From an uncultured Lysobacterales bacterium (GTDB lineage: Bacteria; Pseudomonadota; Gammaproteobacteria; Xanthomonadales; SZUA-36), in assembly GCA_937927755.1 (NCBI GenBank), contig CALBDB010000060.1, forward strand, positions 1 to 64,000: a DNA stretch of 64,000 nucleotides, read 5' to 3'. The position numbers and the translations under genes were made by a program. Under the pieces are notes generated by a model, which ran no database searches, was not told the DNA's origin, and saw only the letters and a list, made by a program, of their open reading frames with translations. This document shows, piece by piece, positions 18,582 to 27,890 of this stretch. Position 1 is the first letter of the stretch. Each line of letters starts with the position of its first letter.

Positions 18582-19598
18582 ATGATACATTACAGAATCT
18601 TACTATTGGCCTGGTTTGTTGTGGGAGCCGTTTCGCCGCTGCATGCCGGATTACTTTTCGAAGATGACACCCCACTGGAACTTGTGCTGACCGGTCCGCT
18701 TTGGTCCCTGGTTGAAAACAAGGAAGATCGCAACGAATGGCCATTCCGGTTAAGCGCCAATGGGCTTGAGATTGATTTACAACTAAAAGCAAGGGGCAAC
18801 AGCCGTTTGCGTGTTTGTAGTTTTCCTCCACTGAGATTCAATTTCAAGAAAGCTGATACGGTTGGAACCCTGTTCGAGGGACAGGATAAGTTAAAGCTGG
18901 TGACACGCTGCCGGAATTCCAGAAGTTCCGAGGCAGATGTCCTGGAAGAGTATGCGGCTTACCGGATTTTTGGGATGCTGTCAGATGTCGGCTTTCGGGT
19001 ACGACTTGTGCACATCACTTATAACGACACAGATGGCCGTATCACGGATAAAGAACGAACCAGCTACGGTTTCTTTATTGAACCACTGAGACAACTGGCT
19101 TCCCGCAACGGAGGCAGACTGTCCGAAATTCCCGCCATTTCGCGCAATTGGATCAATGAAGAACAGGCCGCGCTGGTTTACATATTCCAGTATCTCATTG
19201 GTAACACCGATTGGTCGTTGGTTACGGCTGAAAGTGAAGAAAACTGTTGTCACAATATCGAACTGATCAAGATCGATTCAAAACAATTCATTGTCCCGTA
19301 TGATTTTGACCTGGCAGGCATCGTAAGTGCCAGTTACGCGAAACCCGACCCGTCGCTCAGGATAAGAAGTGTCAAGGTGCGCCGGTACCGTGGCTTCTGC
19401 ACTGAACCCGGGGTTCTGCCGGAGGCGCTCTCCGCCATCACTTCGAGGGAAGATGAAATACTGGGAATATTCGCTGATCTGCCATTCTTGACAGAAAAGG
19501 AAAAAGCCAGGTCAATTGACTATCTTGAAGGGTTTTTTAAGAAAGCCGCCAATGGAGAAAAGCTGATTTCATTGTTCGAGAGAAAGTGCCATCGATGA
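18582..19598 (+). CDS. Secreted protein of unknown function
   Basis: A 338-residue protein that I do not recognise as a named enzyme. Residues 1-21 form a signal peptide (ILLLAWFVVGAVSPLHAG). The mature part has LKARGNSRLRVCSFPPLRFNF, GQDKLKLVTRC, an EYAAYRIFGMLSD helix, YLIGNTDWS and VPYDFDLAGIV. The order of a beta-rich start, an R-x-C-x-F-P-P-L-R motif and the NTDW...DFD segment recalls the kinase-like fold of the CotH family, in which Asp residues near the end act in phosphotransfer; this is a weak resemblance. It starts 90 bases after the molybdenum hydroxylase operon and could be a separate unit. Start taken at 18582, where the signal peptide begins. Confidence 0.55.
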   Translation: MIHYRILLLAWFVVGAVSPLHAGLLFEDDTPLELVLTGPLWSLVENKEDRNEWPFRLSANGLEIDLQLKARGNSRLRVCSFPPLRFNFKKADTVGTLFEGQDKLKLVTRCRNSRSSEADVLEEYAAYRIFGMLSDVGFRVRLVHITYNDTDGRITDKERTSYGFFIEPLRQLASRNGGRLSEIPAISRNWINEEQAALVYIFQYLIGNTDWSLVTAESEENCCHNIELIKIDSKQFIVPYDFDLAGIVSASYAKPDPSLRIRSVKVRRYRGFCTEPGVLPEALSAITSREDEILGIFADLPFLTEKEKARSIDYLEGFFKKAANGEKLISLFERKCHR

Positions 19599-19632
19599 AA
19601 ACCGAGCTTTTCGCAATTCCGCTGGCTTTGCC

Positions 19633-20226
19633 TCATTGTTCGAGGGCGGGTTCCAGAATATGCGCAAGCGGCTCGTCACCGTAAAGTCGATAACAGTATT
19701 CCAGTTTCAGCAGTGCGGCCTGCTGACGGGCCATTGCTTGTAATTGCTCGGAGTCTGTTTGCGCCAGGTATACCAGGCGCTTGTAGTTGCCAAAATAACC
19801 GGGGATCAGTTGCGGAAACCGGTCTATCCAAAGGCCTTTTACAACCAGGCGTTCAAAATGCCTGACCAGGAAATCGGTCAGGTAGAAGCTGCCCGGTTCG
19901 TCCTCGGATAATTCATGGAAGCTGTCGCTACCCGCATAGAATTCGTAACAGTGCGCGCCGGGTATTCGCTCAACCCCGTACTCTTCCAGCACCTTGTCGA
20001 GACCGCCGCCGGTACCGCAATCCGCGTAGGCGGCAAATATCTTTTGATACTCACCGGTGTTCTGTTCAATCATATCCTTGACTGCTCCGGGGATCCGGTC
20101 AGGCGTATTGTGTAACTCGGGGGGCAGGCATTTAAATTTGATATGGTCCCAATGGTTCAATTTGCTTATGCGTACCAGTTCTCTGGCAATTGCCCCACAG
20201 GCGATTACGAGAACTTTAGCTTTCAT
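19633..20226 (-). CDS. DUF1638 family protein
   Basis: A 197-residue cytoplasmic protein of the DUF1638 family: VLVIACGAIARELVRI at the N terminus, CLPPELHNTPDRIPGAV, YADCGTGGGLD and PGAHCYEFYAGSD. The conserved Cys and His residues in these motifs suggest metal or cofactor binding. DUF1638 genes regularly accompany MttB-type methyltransferases and corrinoid proteins, as here, where it is the last of three genes in that order. The start at 20226 is used because the N-terminal beta strand begins there; the longer open frame upstream overlaps the corrinoid gene. Function is not established. Confidence 0.85.
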   Translation of the reverse strand: MKAKVLVIACGAIARELVRISKLNHWDHIKFKCLPPELHNTPDRIPGAVKDMIEQNTGEYQKIFAAYADCGTGGGLDKVLEEYGVERIPGAHCYEFYAGSDSFHELSEDEPGSFYLTDFLVRHFERLVVKGLWIDRFPQLIPGYFGNYKRLVYLAQTDSEQLQAMARQQAALLKLEYCYRLYGDEPLAHILEPALEQ

Positions 20227-20248
20227 GCGGTGCCTCTTTTCGTCAGGG

Positions 20249-20941
20249 TCAGCCCGTTGCGGCAAGCAGTTCCCGGGCAGCATCGACCGCTGTGGCTGCA
20301 TCACGGCAATAGGCATCCGCGCCGACCGCCTGGCCAAACTCTTCGTTGAGCGGGGCGCCGCCGACCAGCACCTTGTACTTGTCCCGGATACCCTTTTCCT
20401 TCATCTGGTCGATGACCACTTTCATGTATGGCATGGTGGTGGTGAGCAAGGCTGACATGCCAAGGAAATCTGCCTGGTGTTCCTCGATTGCCTCGATATA
20501 GGTATCAGCATCGATATTGATTCCGAGATCAATCACCTCGAAACCGGCGCCTTCCATCATCATGCCGACAAGGTTTTTGCCAATGTCGTGGATATCGCCC
20601 TTAACCGTTCCGATCACCATTTTCCCGGCCGGCTTGACGCCTGTTTCAACCAGCAGGGGTTTGAGTTTTGCCATGCCGGCTTTCATGGCATTTGCGGCCA
20701 TCAGAACTTCGGGCACGAAAAGAACACCATCGCGGAAATCGATGCCAACAACAGCCATGCCGCCAACCAGTGCTTCGGTAAGCACCTGTTGCGCGCTCCA
20801 GCCACGGTCGAGAAGAATTTGGGTGCCCTCGGTTATTTCCTCGGCCAAACCGTCGTACAGATCATCGTGCATCTGGTCGACCAGTTCATCATCCGGTAAT
20901 TCCGACAGGATAATTTCTTCGTCATCAAATTGATCAGTCAT
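20249..20941 (-). CDS. Corrinoid protein (MtbC/MttC/MtgC type)
   Basis: A 230-residue cobalamin-binding protein that carries methyl groups between a substrate-specific methyltransferase and a folate methyltransferase. The N-terminal helical B12-binding-2 domain spans about residues 15-100 (GLAEEITEGTQILLDRGW...FVPEVLMAANAM). The Rossmann domain starts at about 105 with GTVKGDIHDIGKNLVG, where Asp116-x-His118-x-x-Gly121 is the lower-ligand motif. Positioned 32 bases after the MttB-type gene and 22 bases before the DUF1638 gene, so a three-gene operon. The third enzyme, a methyl-corrinoid:tetrahydrofolate methyltransferase, is not in the window. Confidence 0.93.
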   Translation of the reverse strand: MTDQFDDEEIILSELPDDELVDQMHDDLYDGLAEEITEGTQILLDRGWSAQQVLTEALVGGMAVVGIDFRDGVLFVPEVLMAANAMKAGMAKLKPLLVETGVKPAGKMVIGTVKGDIHDIGKNLVGMMMEGAGFEVIDLGINIDADTYIEAIEEHQADFLGMSALLTTTMPYMKVVIDQMKEKGIRDKYKVLVGGAPLNEEFGQAVGADAYCRDAATAVDAARELLAATG

Positions 20942-20973
20942 CAGCTTCAGGGCCTCGTTTAAATGTTTTGTTT

Positions 20974-22503
20974 TTACCAGCGACTGTTTCCAGGGTGCAT
21001 GTTATCCGGATTCAGCAGGATCGGGAAACGCTCGCGGATTTTTGCGTCGATGGCCGGATCGATATATTCCGGGTAGTGGCTGGAAAGGATCGATTTAACC
21101 CGCTCGCCCGCCTGTTGGCGGATATCCGGTGATCCAGCGGCTTCCCACTCACCCGGTGCCAGGCGGTCTGCGAGGGCAGGGTACTCATATTCGGTTCGCA
21201 TCAGGTCCAGTGTTTGTTGGGCCCGCAGATAATGCCCTTCGCCGTGGACAACCTGCTCCATGACCTTGTAAGACAGAGTTTCCTCGTTGACCTCGATACC
21301 CCGCACCGTGCGTAAGACGGCACCCAGCAGATCATTGTCAATGACCATGGATTCCAGCGACAGGGCCATCAGGCTGCCCAGCATGCCGCTGCACTCGGAC
21401 ACATCGTTGCAACCTGCCTGCGCAGCCAGCGCGATGGCCAGGGCTTTTTCATAACCAGCCTGGCAATCGGGCAGCTTGGAGTCGGTCATGCCGGCACCTA
21501 CCGAGCTGGGCAGGCCGTAATAATTGATCATCTGCACCGCAGCGGCTGAAACCAGGGCCTCTTCACCGCTGCCGCCCGTGAAGGAACCCGTTCGTAGGTC
21601 GGAAACAAAGGGCCAGGGGCCTAAAACAACCGGCGTCCCTGGATCAACCACATGTACCATCAACATACCGGCGAGCGCTTCAGCGACTGATTGGACCACT
21701 GCGCCGGCCAATGCCGCCGGAGCCGTGGCGCCTGCTTGCGGGGCCACCGTGACCCAGATGGGCGCACCAAACTTGATCGACTCCACACAGACTTCACTAT
21801 TGTCCTGTCCATAACGCAGGGGCGAAATGACCGGGCAGCCGCCACTGTTGCAAAACGGCCTTTCATGAAATTTTTCCTTGCCGCCGGCAATCATATACAG
21901 CATTTCCAGCGTGGGCTGAACGTGCGAGGCGTCTGCAAAGGTTAATTGCGTGTGCTTCAGGGTTCCGGCAGCGCTGACATACGCCGAATTGATATCGCAG
22001 GCGAACTGGTCCTGGATCTCGGTGGGGACCACCAGGCGCGCCAACGCGTGGATATTGTCCATCCGGTCCACCAGCCTGGCCGTGTCGTAAAGGTCGTCGA
22101 GGGTGGAGGGCCGGTACGAAGATGCACCGACATCAAGCATGTTTACGGCTTCGCCGCCGCCATAGTTGTGTACGCGATTGTCACCGACATCTATATCGTG
22201 TTTCGGATCCCGGCCAAACAAGCGTGCGTTCCTGGGTGCGTTTGCAATTGAGTCCTCGACAAATGCCCTTGGGAAGCAAAGCCGGCCATGTTCATTGATA
22301 AAACAACCGCGTTCGAGCGCCTGTTCTTTTACGATGGGGATCGGGTCCCCCATTCCGATGTTTTCGAGCACATCGAGTATGGTCCTGTGAACCTGTTGTT
22401 CATCCGGCTGCGTGAGCGGCCGGTAACGCCCACCCGGCATGCCCGGTTTGACAGCAGAAGTTTTCCTTGTGTTTTCCTGGCGGTTTTTTCTGCCTCTGCG
22501 CAT
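20974..22503 (-). CDS. MttB-family corrinoid methyltransferase without pyrrolysine
   Basis: A 509-residue member of the trimethylamine:corrinoid methyltransferase family. The frame contains no in-frame amber codon before its stop, so it is a non-pyrrolysine homologue, the group that includes glycine betaine and other quaternary-amine methyltransferases. Family motifs: DVLENIGMGDPIPIVKEQAL, GGGEAVNMLD, AYVSAAGTLKHTQLTFAD, GGCPVISPLRYGQDNSE and AGMTDSKLPDCQAGYEKA. It is followed by its corrinoid partner. AAAGG stands 8 bases before the ATG at 22503. Likely role: demethylation of a quaternary amine (glycine betaine, carnitine, proline betaine or similar), feeding methyl groups to tetrahydrofolate. 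The exact substrate cannot be read from sequence. Confidence 0.9.
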   Translation of the reverse strand: MRRGRKNRQENTRKTSAVKPGMPGGRYRPLTQPDEQQVHRTILDVLENIGMGDPIPIVKEQALERGCFINEHGRLCFPRAFVEDSIANAPRNARLFGRDPKHDIDVGDNRVHNYGGGEAVNMLDVGASSYRPSTLDDLYDTARLVDRMDNIHALARLVVPTEIQDQFACDINSAYVSAAGTLKHTQLTFADASHVQPTLEMLYMIAGGKEKFHERPFCNSGGCPVISPLRYGQDNSEVCVESIKFGAPIWVTVAPQAGATAPAALAGAVVQSVAEALAGMLMVHVVDPGTPVVLGPWPFVSDLRTGSFTGGSGEEALVSAAAVQMINYYGLPSSVGAGMTDSKLPDCQAGYEKALAIALAAQAGCNDVSECSGMLGSLMALSLESMVIDNDLLGAVLRTVRGIEVNEETLSYKVMEQVVHGEGHYLRAQQTLDLMRTEYEYPALADRLAPGEWEAAGSPDIRQQAGERVKSILSSHYPEYIDPAIDAKIRERFPILLNPDNMHPGNSRW

Positions 22504-22601
22504 GCTGTTTACCTTTCGAGAACCGGTTTGTTATCGGCACCAATTTTACACCGGTCAGGTGAGGTGAGTCTTGCCTTACCGTCGCACCAGTGCCCGATGA
22601 A

Positions 22602-22618
22602 TGCACCAACACGGTGCA
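22602..22618. promoter_or_regulatory. NtrC-type binding site upstream of glnK
   Basis: TGCACCAACACGGTGCA differs at one position from the NtrC consensus TGCACY-N4-TGGTGCA. It is centred about 105 bases upstream of the -24 element at 22714-22730, a normal activator distance. It supports nitrogen-limitation control of glnK-amtB, and its midpoint position could also influence the divergent methyltransferase operon. Confidence 0.8.
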
Positions 22619-22713
22619 TTTTTGGATTTAAGCTGTAAAGGCCGTAGCTCGAGAGTCCATTGGTACCTCCCCTTATCAGCCTCTTTTGGCTGTGTTTAAT
22701 TGAAAAAACACGA

Positions 22714-22730
22714 TGGCGCGATTCCTGCAT
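22714..22730 (+). promoter_or_regulatory. Sigma-54 promoter of glnK-amtB
   Basis: TGGCGCGATTCCTGCAT has the invariant GG (22715-22716) and GC (22727-22728) separated by ten bases, and matches the sigma-54 consensus TGGCACG-N4-TTGCA at all but two positions. A start of transcription near 22740 would leave a short leader before the glnK ATG at 22768. Confidence 0.8.
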
Positions 22731-22749
22731 ATAGATAACGGAGACATAA

Positions 22750-23106
<357 letters not shown>

Positions 23107-23116
23107 GAGAAATATC

Positions 23117-24379
23117 ATGGAAAACCAGATTTTTGAACTTCAGTATGCGATTGATACCTTCTATTTTCTCATATGCGGCGCACTTGTCATGTGGATGGCT
23201 GCCGGCTTCTCCCTGTTGGAATCCGGTCTTGTTCGGTCCAAGAACACCGTTGAAATCCTGACCAAGAACGTCGCGCTTTATGCCGTGGCCTGCATCATGT
23301 ACCTGGCGACCGGTTACGCGCTCATGTACGGCGGCGGCTGGTTTCTGCAGGGAATCGAGGCGTTTAACCTTGGCGAGGTGCTGACTGCATCGGCCGAGAA
23401 CGGCTTTGACGGCGATAGTGTTTATTCACCCGCTTCCGATTTCTTCTTCCAGGTTGTCTTTGTTGCAACGGCGATGTCGATTGTGTCCGGCGCGGTGGCC
23501 GAGCGTATGAAGCTCTGGTCATTCCTGGTGTTCGCCATGTTTATGACCGGTGTTATCTACCCGCTGGAAGGTTCGTGGACCTGGGGCGGCAATGATGTTT
23601 TCGGCATGTTCAACCTGGGTGACCTCGGCTTCAGCGATTTTGCCGGTTCCGGTATTGTCCACCTCGCCGGTGCGGCGGCAGCACTTGCGGGTGTACTGTT
23701 GCTGGGCGCCAGGAAAGGCAAATACACAAAAGACGGCCAGATTATCGCCATTCCCGGCGCCAACCTGCCATTGGCGACCCTGGGTATGTTTATCCTGTGG
23801 ATGGGGTGGTTCGGCTTCAACGGCGGTTCCGTGCTCAAGCTTGCGGATGCCTCAAACGCCCACTCGGTCGCCATGGTGTTTTTAAATACCAATGCAGCGG
23901 CCGCGGCCGGCCTGGTCGGTGCACTGCTGACCGCGCGGGCATTGTTCGGCAAGGCCGACCTGACGATGGCATTGAACGGCGCGCTTGCAGGTCTCGTGGC
24001 GATTACGGCTGAGCCGTCGACCCCGACCGCCCTGCAGGCCTCCCTGTTTGGCCTGATTGCCGGAGTCATTGTTGTGTTCAGTATCATCGGTATGGATCGC
24101 TTGAAGATCGATGATCCCGTAGGCGCCATCTCGGTGCATGGTGTTATCGGTTTGTTCGGATTGTTACTGGTGCCGGTGACCAATGACAGTTCAAGTTTTA
24201 CCGGCCAGTTGGCCGGTGCGGCAACCATCTTCGCCTGGGTCTTTGGTGCCAGCCTGGTGGTCTGGTTTGCATTGAAGTTAACCATGGGTATCCGTGTTGC
24301 CGAGGAAGAAGAGTACGAAGGGCTGGATATCGGCGAATGCGGTATAGAAGCCTACCCGGAGTTTACCTCTTCCACATAG
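23117..24379 (+). CDS. amtB: Ammonium transporter
   Basis: A 420-residue Amt/MEP/Rh channel with about eleven membrane helices. Family motifs: GFSLLESGLVRSKNTVEIL, FFFQVVFVATAMSIVSGAVAER, DFAGSGIVHLAGAAAALAG (first pore histidine) and GAISVHGVIGLFG (second pore histidine). Start at 23117 behind GGAGA; the longer frame from 22976 only overlaps glnK in another frame. Co-transcribed with glnK, which binds AmtB and closes the pore when nitrogen is sufficient. It uses the Amt type with a short cytoplasmic tail ending EAYPEFTSST. Confidence 0.93.
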   Translation: MENQIFELQYAIDTFYFLICGALVMWMAAGFSLLESGLVRSKNTVEILTKNVALYAVACIMYLATGYALMYGGGWFLQGIEAFNLGEVLTASAENGFDGDSVYSPASDFFFQVVFVATAMSIVSGAVAERMKLWSFLVFAMFMTGVIYPLEGSWTWGGNDVFGMFNLGDLGFSDFAGSGIVHLAGAAAALAGVLLLGARKGKYTKDGQIIAIPGANLPLATLGMFILWMGWFGFNGGSVLKLADASNAHSVAMVFLNTNAAAAAGLVGALLTARALFGKADLTMALNGALAGLVAITAEPSTPTALQASLFGLIAGVIVVFSIIGMDRLKIDDPVGAISVHGVIGLFGLLLVPVTNDSSSFTGQLAGAATIFAWVFGASLVVWFALKLTMGIRVAEEEEYEGLDIGECGIEAYPEFTSST

Positions 24380-24431
24380 TTGTCCATTAACAGGTGCCTG
24401 GAGTCGCCACATCCCATGGCGATCATTTATG

Positions 24432-24476
24432 GGGTCAGGTTCAGCTTGATAAACTGAACCTGATCCTTTTTTTATT
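24432..24476 (+). terminator. Rho-independent terminator after amtB
   Basis: A 13-bp stem (GGTCAGGTTCAG at 24433-24444 pairs with CTGAACCTGATC at 24454-24465, one G-U pair) with a nine-base loop and a run of seven T. It ends the glnK-amtB unit and abuts the convergent glcB stop codon. Confidence 0.85.
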
Positions 24477-26646
24477 TTTGCCTGGCCTTAAACTGCTGAC
24501 GATAAGCATGCAGCAGTGGTTCGGTGTAACCACTTGGCTGTTCGTTACCTTTGAACAGCAGGTCGCAAGCTGCTGAGAACGCAATGCTGTCGGCGAAGTT
24601 CGGCGCCATATTGATGTAAGCGGGATCGCCGGCATTCTGCGCATCCACGACCTCGGCCATACGCTGCAGGGTTTCCATGACCTGCTCTTTGGTGCAAAGG
24701 CCATGTTCCAGCCAGTTGGCAATATGCTGGCTGGAAATCCGCAGTGTCGCCCGGTCTTCCATCAATCCAACATGGTTGATATCGGGCACCTTGGAGCAAC
24801 CCACCCCTTGCTCAACCCAACGCACCACGTAACCCAGCAACCCCTGGGCATTGTTGTCCAGTTCTTTCTGAATAGCGTCTGCGGAAGGTTTTTCATCGCC
24901 CATCAGGGGGATGGTCAAAATATCATCGACGCTGGCGCGTTGACGGCCGGCCAGTTCAGCCTGGCGTTCGGTCACGCTTACCTGGTGGTAATGCAGGGCG
25001 TGTAGTGTTGCCGCTGTCGGTGAAGGTACCCATGCCGTATTTGCACCTGCCATCGGGTGGCCGACCTTGGCCATCATCATGTCGGCCATATTGTCGGGGG
25101 TCGGCCACATGCCCTTGCCGATCTGAGCTTTACCTTGAAACCCGCAGGCCAGACCAAGATCAACATTTTGATCTTCGTAAGCCAGTATCCACGGCATGGT
25201 CTTTAATGCCTCCTTGGCTGCAAATGCACCGGCATTCATGCTGGTGTGAATTTCATCACCGGTACGATCCAGGAAGCCGGTATTGATAAATACGACACGG
25301 TTTTTGACGGCGCGAATACACTCTTTCAGGTTGACCGAAGTGCGGCGCTCTTCATCCATTATGCCAACCTTAAGGGTATAGCGGCCCAGGCCAAATGCAT
25401 CTTCAACGCGGCCAAATAGCTCATCGGTAAAAGCCACTTCCTCTGGTCCGTGCATTTTGGGCTTGACTATATAGATGCTGCCGGTCCGGGAATTGCCCAG
25501 CTTTGTATCGCCTTTCAAATCATGCATGGCGGCCAGCGTGGTCATCATGGCATCCATAATGCCCTCTGGTACCTCGTTACCCTCGTTGTCGAGAATTGCA
25601 GGGTTGGTCATCAGGTGGCCGACGTTGCGCACGAACAACAAGCTCCGGCCCGGTAATGTCAGTGATCCGCCTGCTGGCGTCTTGTATTCACGATCAGCAT
25701 TCATTTTACGGACGATGGTTTTACCGCCTTTTTCAAATGTCTCCTGCAAATTACCTTTCATCAAGCCCAGCCAGTTGCGATAGACCAGTGCTTTATCCTC
25801 GGCATCGACTGCGGCAACCGAATCTTCGCAGTCCATGATGGTGGTCAGCGCAGCCTCCACAATTACATCACTGATGCCGGCAGTATCAGCAGAACCAATA
25901 AAGCTGCCCGGGTCAATTTGAATATCCAGGTGTATTAGATTGTTTCTGATCAATACAGATGTTGGGTTGTCCGTGCCGCCTTTATATCCAACAAACTGGT
26001 CCGGGTTCGCCAGCGACACACCGGCGCCATCATTCAACGAGACTTTCAATGCACCATGTTCAATACGGTATGCCGCAGCGTCGGCGTGCGAGCCAGCTTC
26101 CAACGGTGCTGCCTGGTCCAGTACCCCGCGGGCATAAGCGATCACCCTGGCGCCACGTACCGGGTTATAGGCGCCTGATTTTTCCGCGCCGCCCTCTTCC
26201 GGGATCACATCGCTGCCATAAAGGGCATCGTACAGACTGCCCCAGCGGGCGTTTGCAGCATTTAATGCAAAGCGGGCATTCATGACCGGCACAACCAGCT
26301 GTGGCCCGGCCTGCAGTGCAATTTCGGGGTCTACATTTTCGGTCCCAATCCGGAAATCGGGTCCTTCTTCAACGAGGTAGCCGATTTCCTGCAAGAATGC
26401 CTTGTATTCAACCTTGTTAATGGGCTGAGCGGCGTTTTGATCGTGCCAGGCATCGATCTGTGACTGCAATTTTTCACGTATTTGCAACAACTCACGGTTT
26501 CTGGGTGCCAGGTCATTGAGGATATCTTCAAATGATGCCCAAAAATGCTCAGCAGTGACGCCTGTGCCAGGGGTTAACTCATTGGCCACAAAGTCAGAAA
26601 TTTCATGGGCGACTTGTAAGCCTCCGAGCTGGATGCGATCAGCCAT
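24472..26646 (-). CDS. glcB: Malate synthase G
   Basis: A 724-residue malate synthase of the G isoform, which condenses glyoxylate with acetyl-CoA to malate. Length matches the usual 720-725. Recognisable parts: the N-terminal [36 protein letters not shown], the catalytic segment [34 protein letters not shown]-type region (here [16 protein letters not shown]), [17 protein letters not shown] and [18 protein letters not shown]. Convergent with amtB. With isocitrate lyase at 27891-29486 and a LysR regulator between them it makes a complete glyoxylate shunt. Confidence 0.97.
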   Translation of the reverse strand: MADRIQLGGLQVAHEISDFVANELTPGTGVTAEHFWASFEDILNDLAPRNRELLQIREKLQSQIDAWHDQNAAQPINKVEYKAFLQEIGYLVEEGPDFRIGTENVDPEIALQAGPQLVVPVMNARFALNAANARWGSLYDALYGSDVIPEEGGAEKSGAYNPVRGARVIAYARGVLDQAAPLEAGSHADAAAYRIEHGALKVSLNDGAGVSLANPDQFVGYKGGTDNPTSVLIRNNLIHLDIQIDPGSFIGSADTAGISDVIVEAALTTIMDCEDSVAAVDAEDKALVYRNWLGLMKGNLQETFEKGGKTIVRKMNADREYKTPAGGSLTLPGRSLLFVRNVGHLMTNPAILDNEGNEVPEGIMDAMMTTLAAMHDLKGDTKLGNSRTGSIYIVKPKMHGPEEVAFTDELFGRVEDAFGLGRYTLKVGIMDEERRTSVNLKECIRAVKNRVVFINTGFLDRTGDEIHTSMNAGAFAAKEALKTMPWILAYEDQNVDLGLACGFQGKAQIGKGMWPTPDNMADMMMAKVGHPMAGANTAWVPSPTAATLHALHYHQVSVTERQAELAGRQRASVDDILTIPLMGDEKPSADAIQKELDNNAQGLLGYVVRWVEQGVGCSKVPDINHVGLMEDRATLRISSQHIANWLEHGLCTKEQVMETLQRMAEVVDAQNAGDPAYINMAPNFADSIAFSAACDLLFKGNEQPSGYTEPLLHAYRQQFKARQK

Positions 26647-26820
26647 TTATCAGTCCTGTGTTTGCTGTTTAGAGAAACTCACGCCCGCCTGCGACGCAGG
26701 GGCCTGACTATCAATGCAAGCATTCTATGGACTGCTGCCGGTCCTGGCCAACTCCGCTGCATAATTTTCATTATTTGTTTCGTGAATGGTAAAGCCGGTC
26801 ACCCTAAAGAAAACGTATGA

Positions 26821-27759
26821 TCACACCACGTCTTTGGCAACATCTACAATTAAACGTCGAATCCATTGATGTGCGGGGTTATGTTGCAACAGCGGGCTCC
26901 ACGCCATCGTTAACTCAATTGGCGGAATGTCAAACGGTGGTGGCTTAATAATCACATTGGGGTCATCCTTTACCAGGCTGGCCGCCCTGCTGGGCAGGGT
27001 GATGATGAGATCACGCAAGGTCGCCAATCGCATCGCGGCGTAGTAATGTCTTGTAAACACCCGTATACGACGTTTTTTGCCCAGTTTGGTCAGTGCTTCA
27101 TCGACCCATCCCAGGCTCTGAACGGCATCAGGTTCCATGCCCACACCAACCCCCATTCCTGTTTTGCTAACCCAAACATGGCCAGCTTCAAGGTAGGTTT
27201 CCAAATTAAAATTGTCGCGTATCGGATTCTTGTGGTTAAAGATACAAGAAAAACCATCTTTCCAGATGGGCATCTGGTGAAAAGACTGCGGCAACACATC
27301 GAAGCGATTTATCACCAGGTCGACACTGCCGCGCTCCAGATCCTGAAAGGTCACATCACTGGGTGTCAGAATATCCAGCGTGACATCCGGCGCCTCTGAC
27401 CGCATTCGCCGCAGCATGTGTGGCAATAGCGTTGCTTCACTGTAGTCACTTACTGAAATTCGGAACACACGATGTGCATTGGCAGCATCAAATTGCCGGT
27501 CAGGCTGAACCACATTTTCGATCGAGGCAACTACATCCCGAATTTTTGGTTGCAGCTTTTCCGCCTGTTCAGTTGGGCTCATCCCGTCACTGGTACGCAC
27601 CAGCAAAGGGTCGGAAAACAGCTTGCGCAATCGTCGCAAACCATTGCTCATTGCAGGCTGGGAGATTCCCAGGCTCTCGGCAGCGCGGGTCACATTCCGT
27701 TCGCGTAGCAGGACATCAAGGTAGATCAGTAAATTGAGATCGACATTCTTTAAATTCAC
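26821..27759 (-). CDS. LysR-family regulator, probable glyoxylate-shunt control
   Basis: A 312-residue LysR-type regulator of the NodD-like kind. N-terminal winged helix-turn-helix (LLRERNVTRAAESLGISQPAMSNGLRRLR, about residues 16-44) is followed by a substrate-binding domain (RVFRISVSDYSEATLLPHML...). It lies between glcB and aceA and is divergent from aceA across 131 bases, which is the classical layout for a LysR protein controlling its neighbour. Control of aceA and glcB is an inference from position. Confidence 0.85.
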   Translation of the reverse strand: MNLKNVDLNLLIYLDVLLRERNVTRAAESLGISQPAMSNGLRRLRKLFSDPLLVRTSDGMSPTEQAEKLQPKIRDVVASIENVVQPDRQFDAANAHRVFRISVSDYSEATLLPHMLRRMRSEAPDVTLDILTPSDVTFQDLERGSVDLVINRFDVLPQSFHQMPIWKDGFSCIFNHKNPIRDNFNLETYLEAGHVWVSKTGMGVGVGMEPDAVQSLGWVDEALTKLGKKRRIRVFTRHYYAAMRLATLRDLIITLPSRAASLVKDDPNVIIKPPPFDIPPIELTMAWSPLLQHNPAHQWIRRLIVDVAKDVV

Positions 27760-27890
27760 AAGGGTTCTCTCAGATTCGAAAAGCGCCTTTATTCATGAAA
27801 TAAATATGCAGTATAAAGACTATAGATTATCTAAATTTAGAGTGTATGGCTAGAATGGTTTTATCGAATACGAGAAACCGAGGACAGGCT

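Noticed and set aside
20974-22503. Possible pyrrolysine-containing trimethylamine methyltransferase
   Set aside because: The whole frame has no in-frame amber codon and ends normally, so it is a non-pyrrolysine homologue.
24441-24722. Antisense open frames opposite glcB, aceA, katG and other long genes
   Set aside because: They follow the codon pattern of the opposite strand, have no ribosome sites and no recognisable motifs, and are shadows of real genes.
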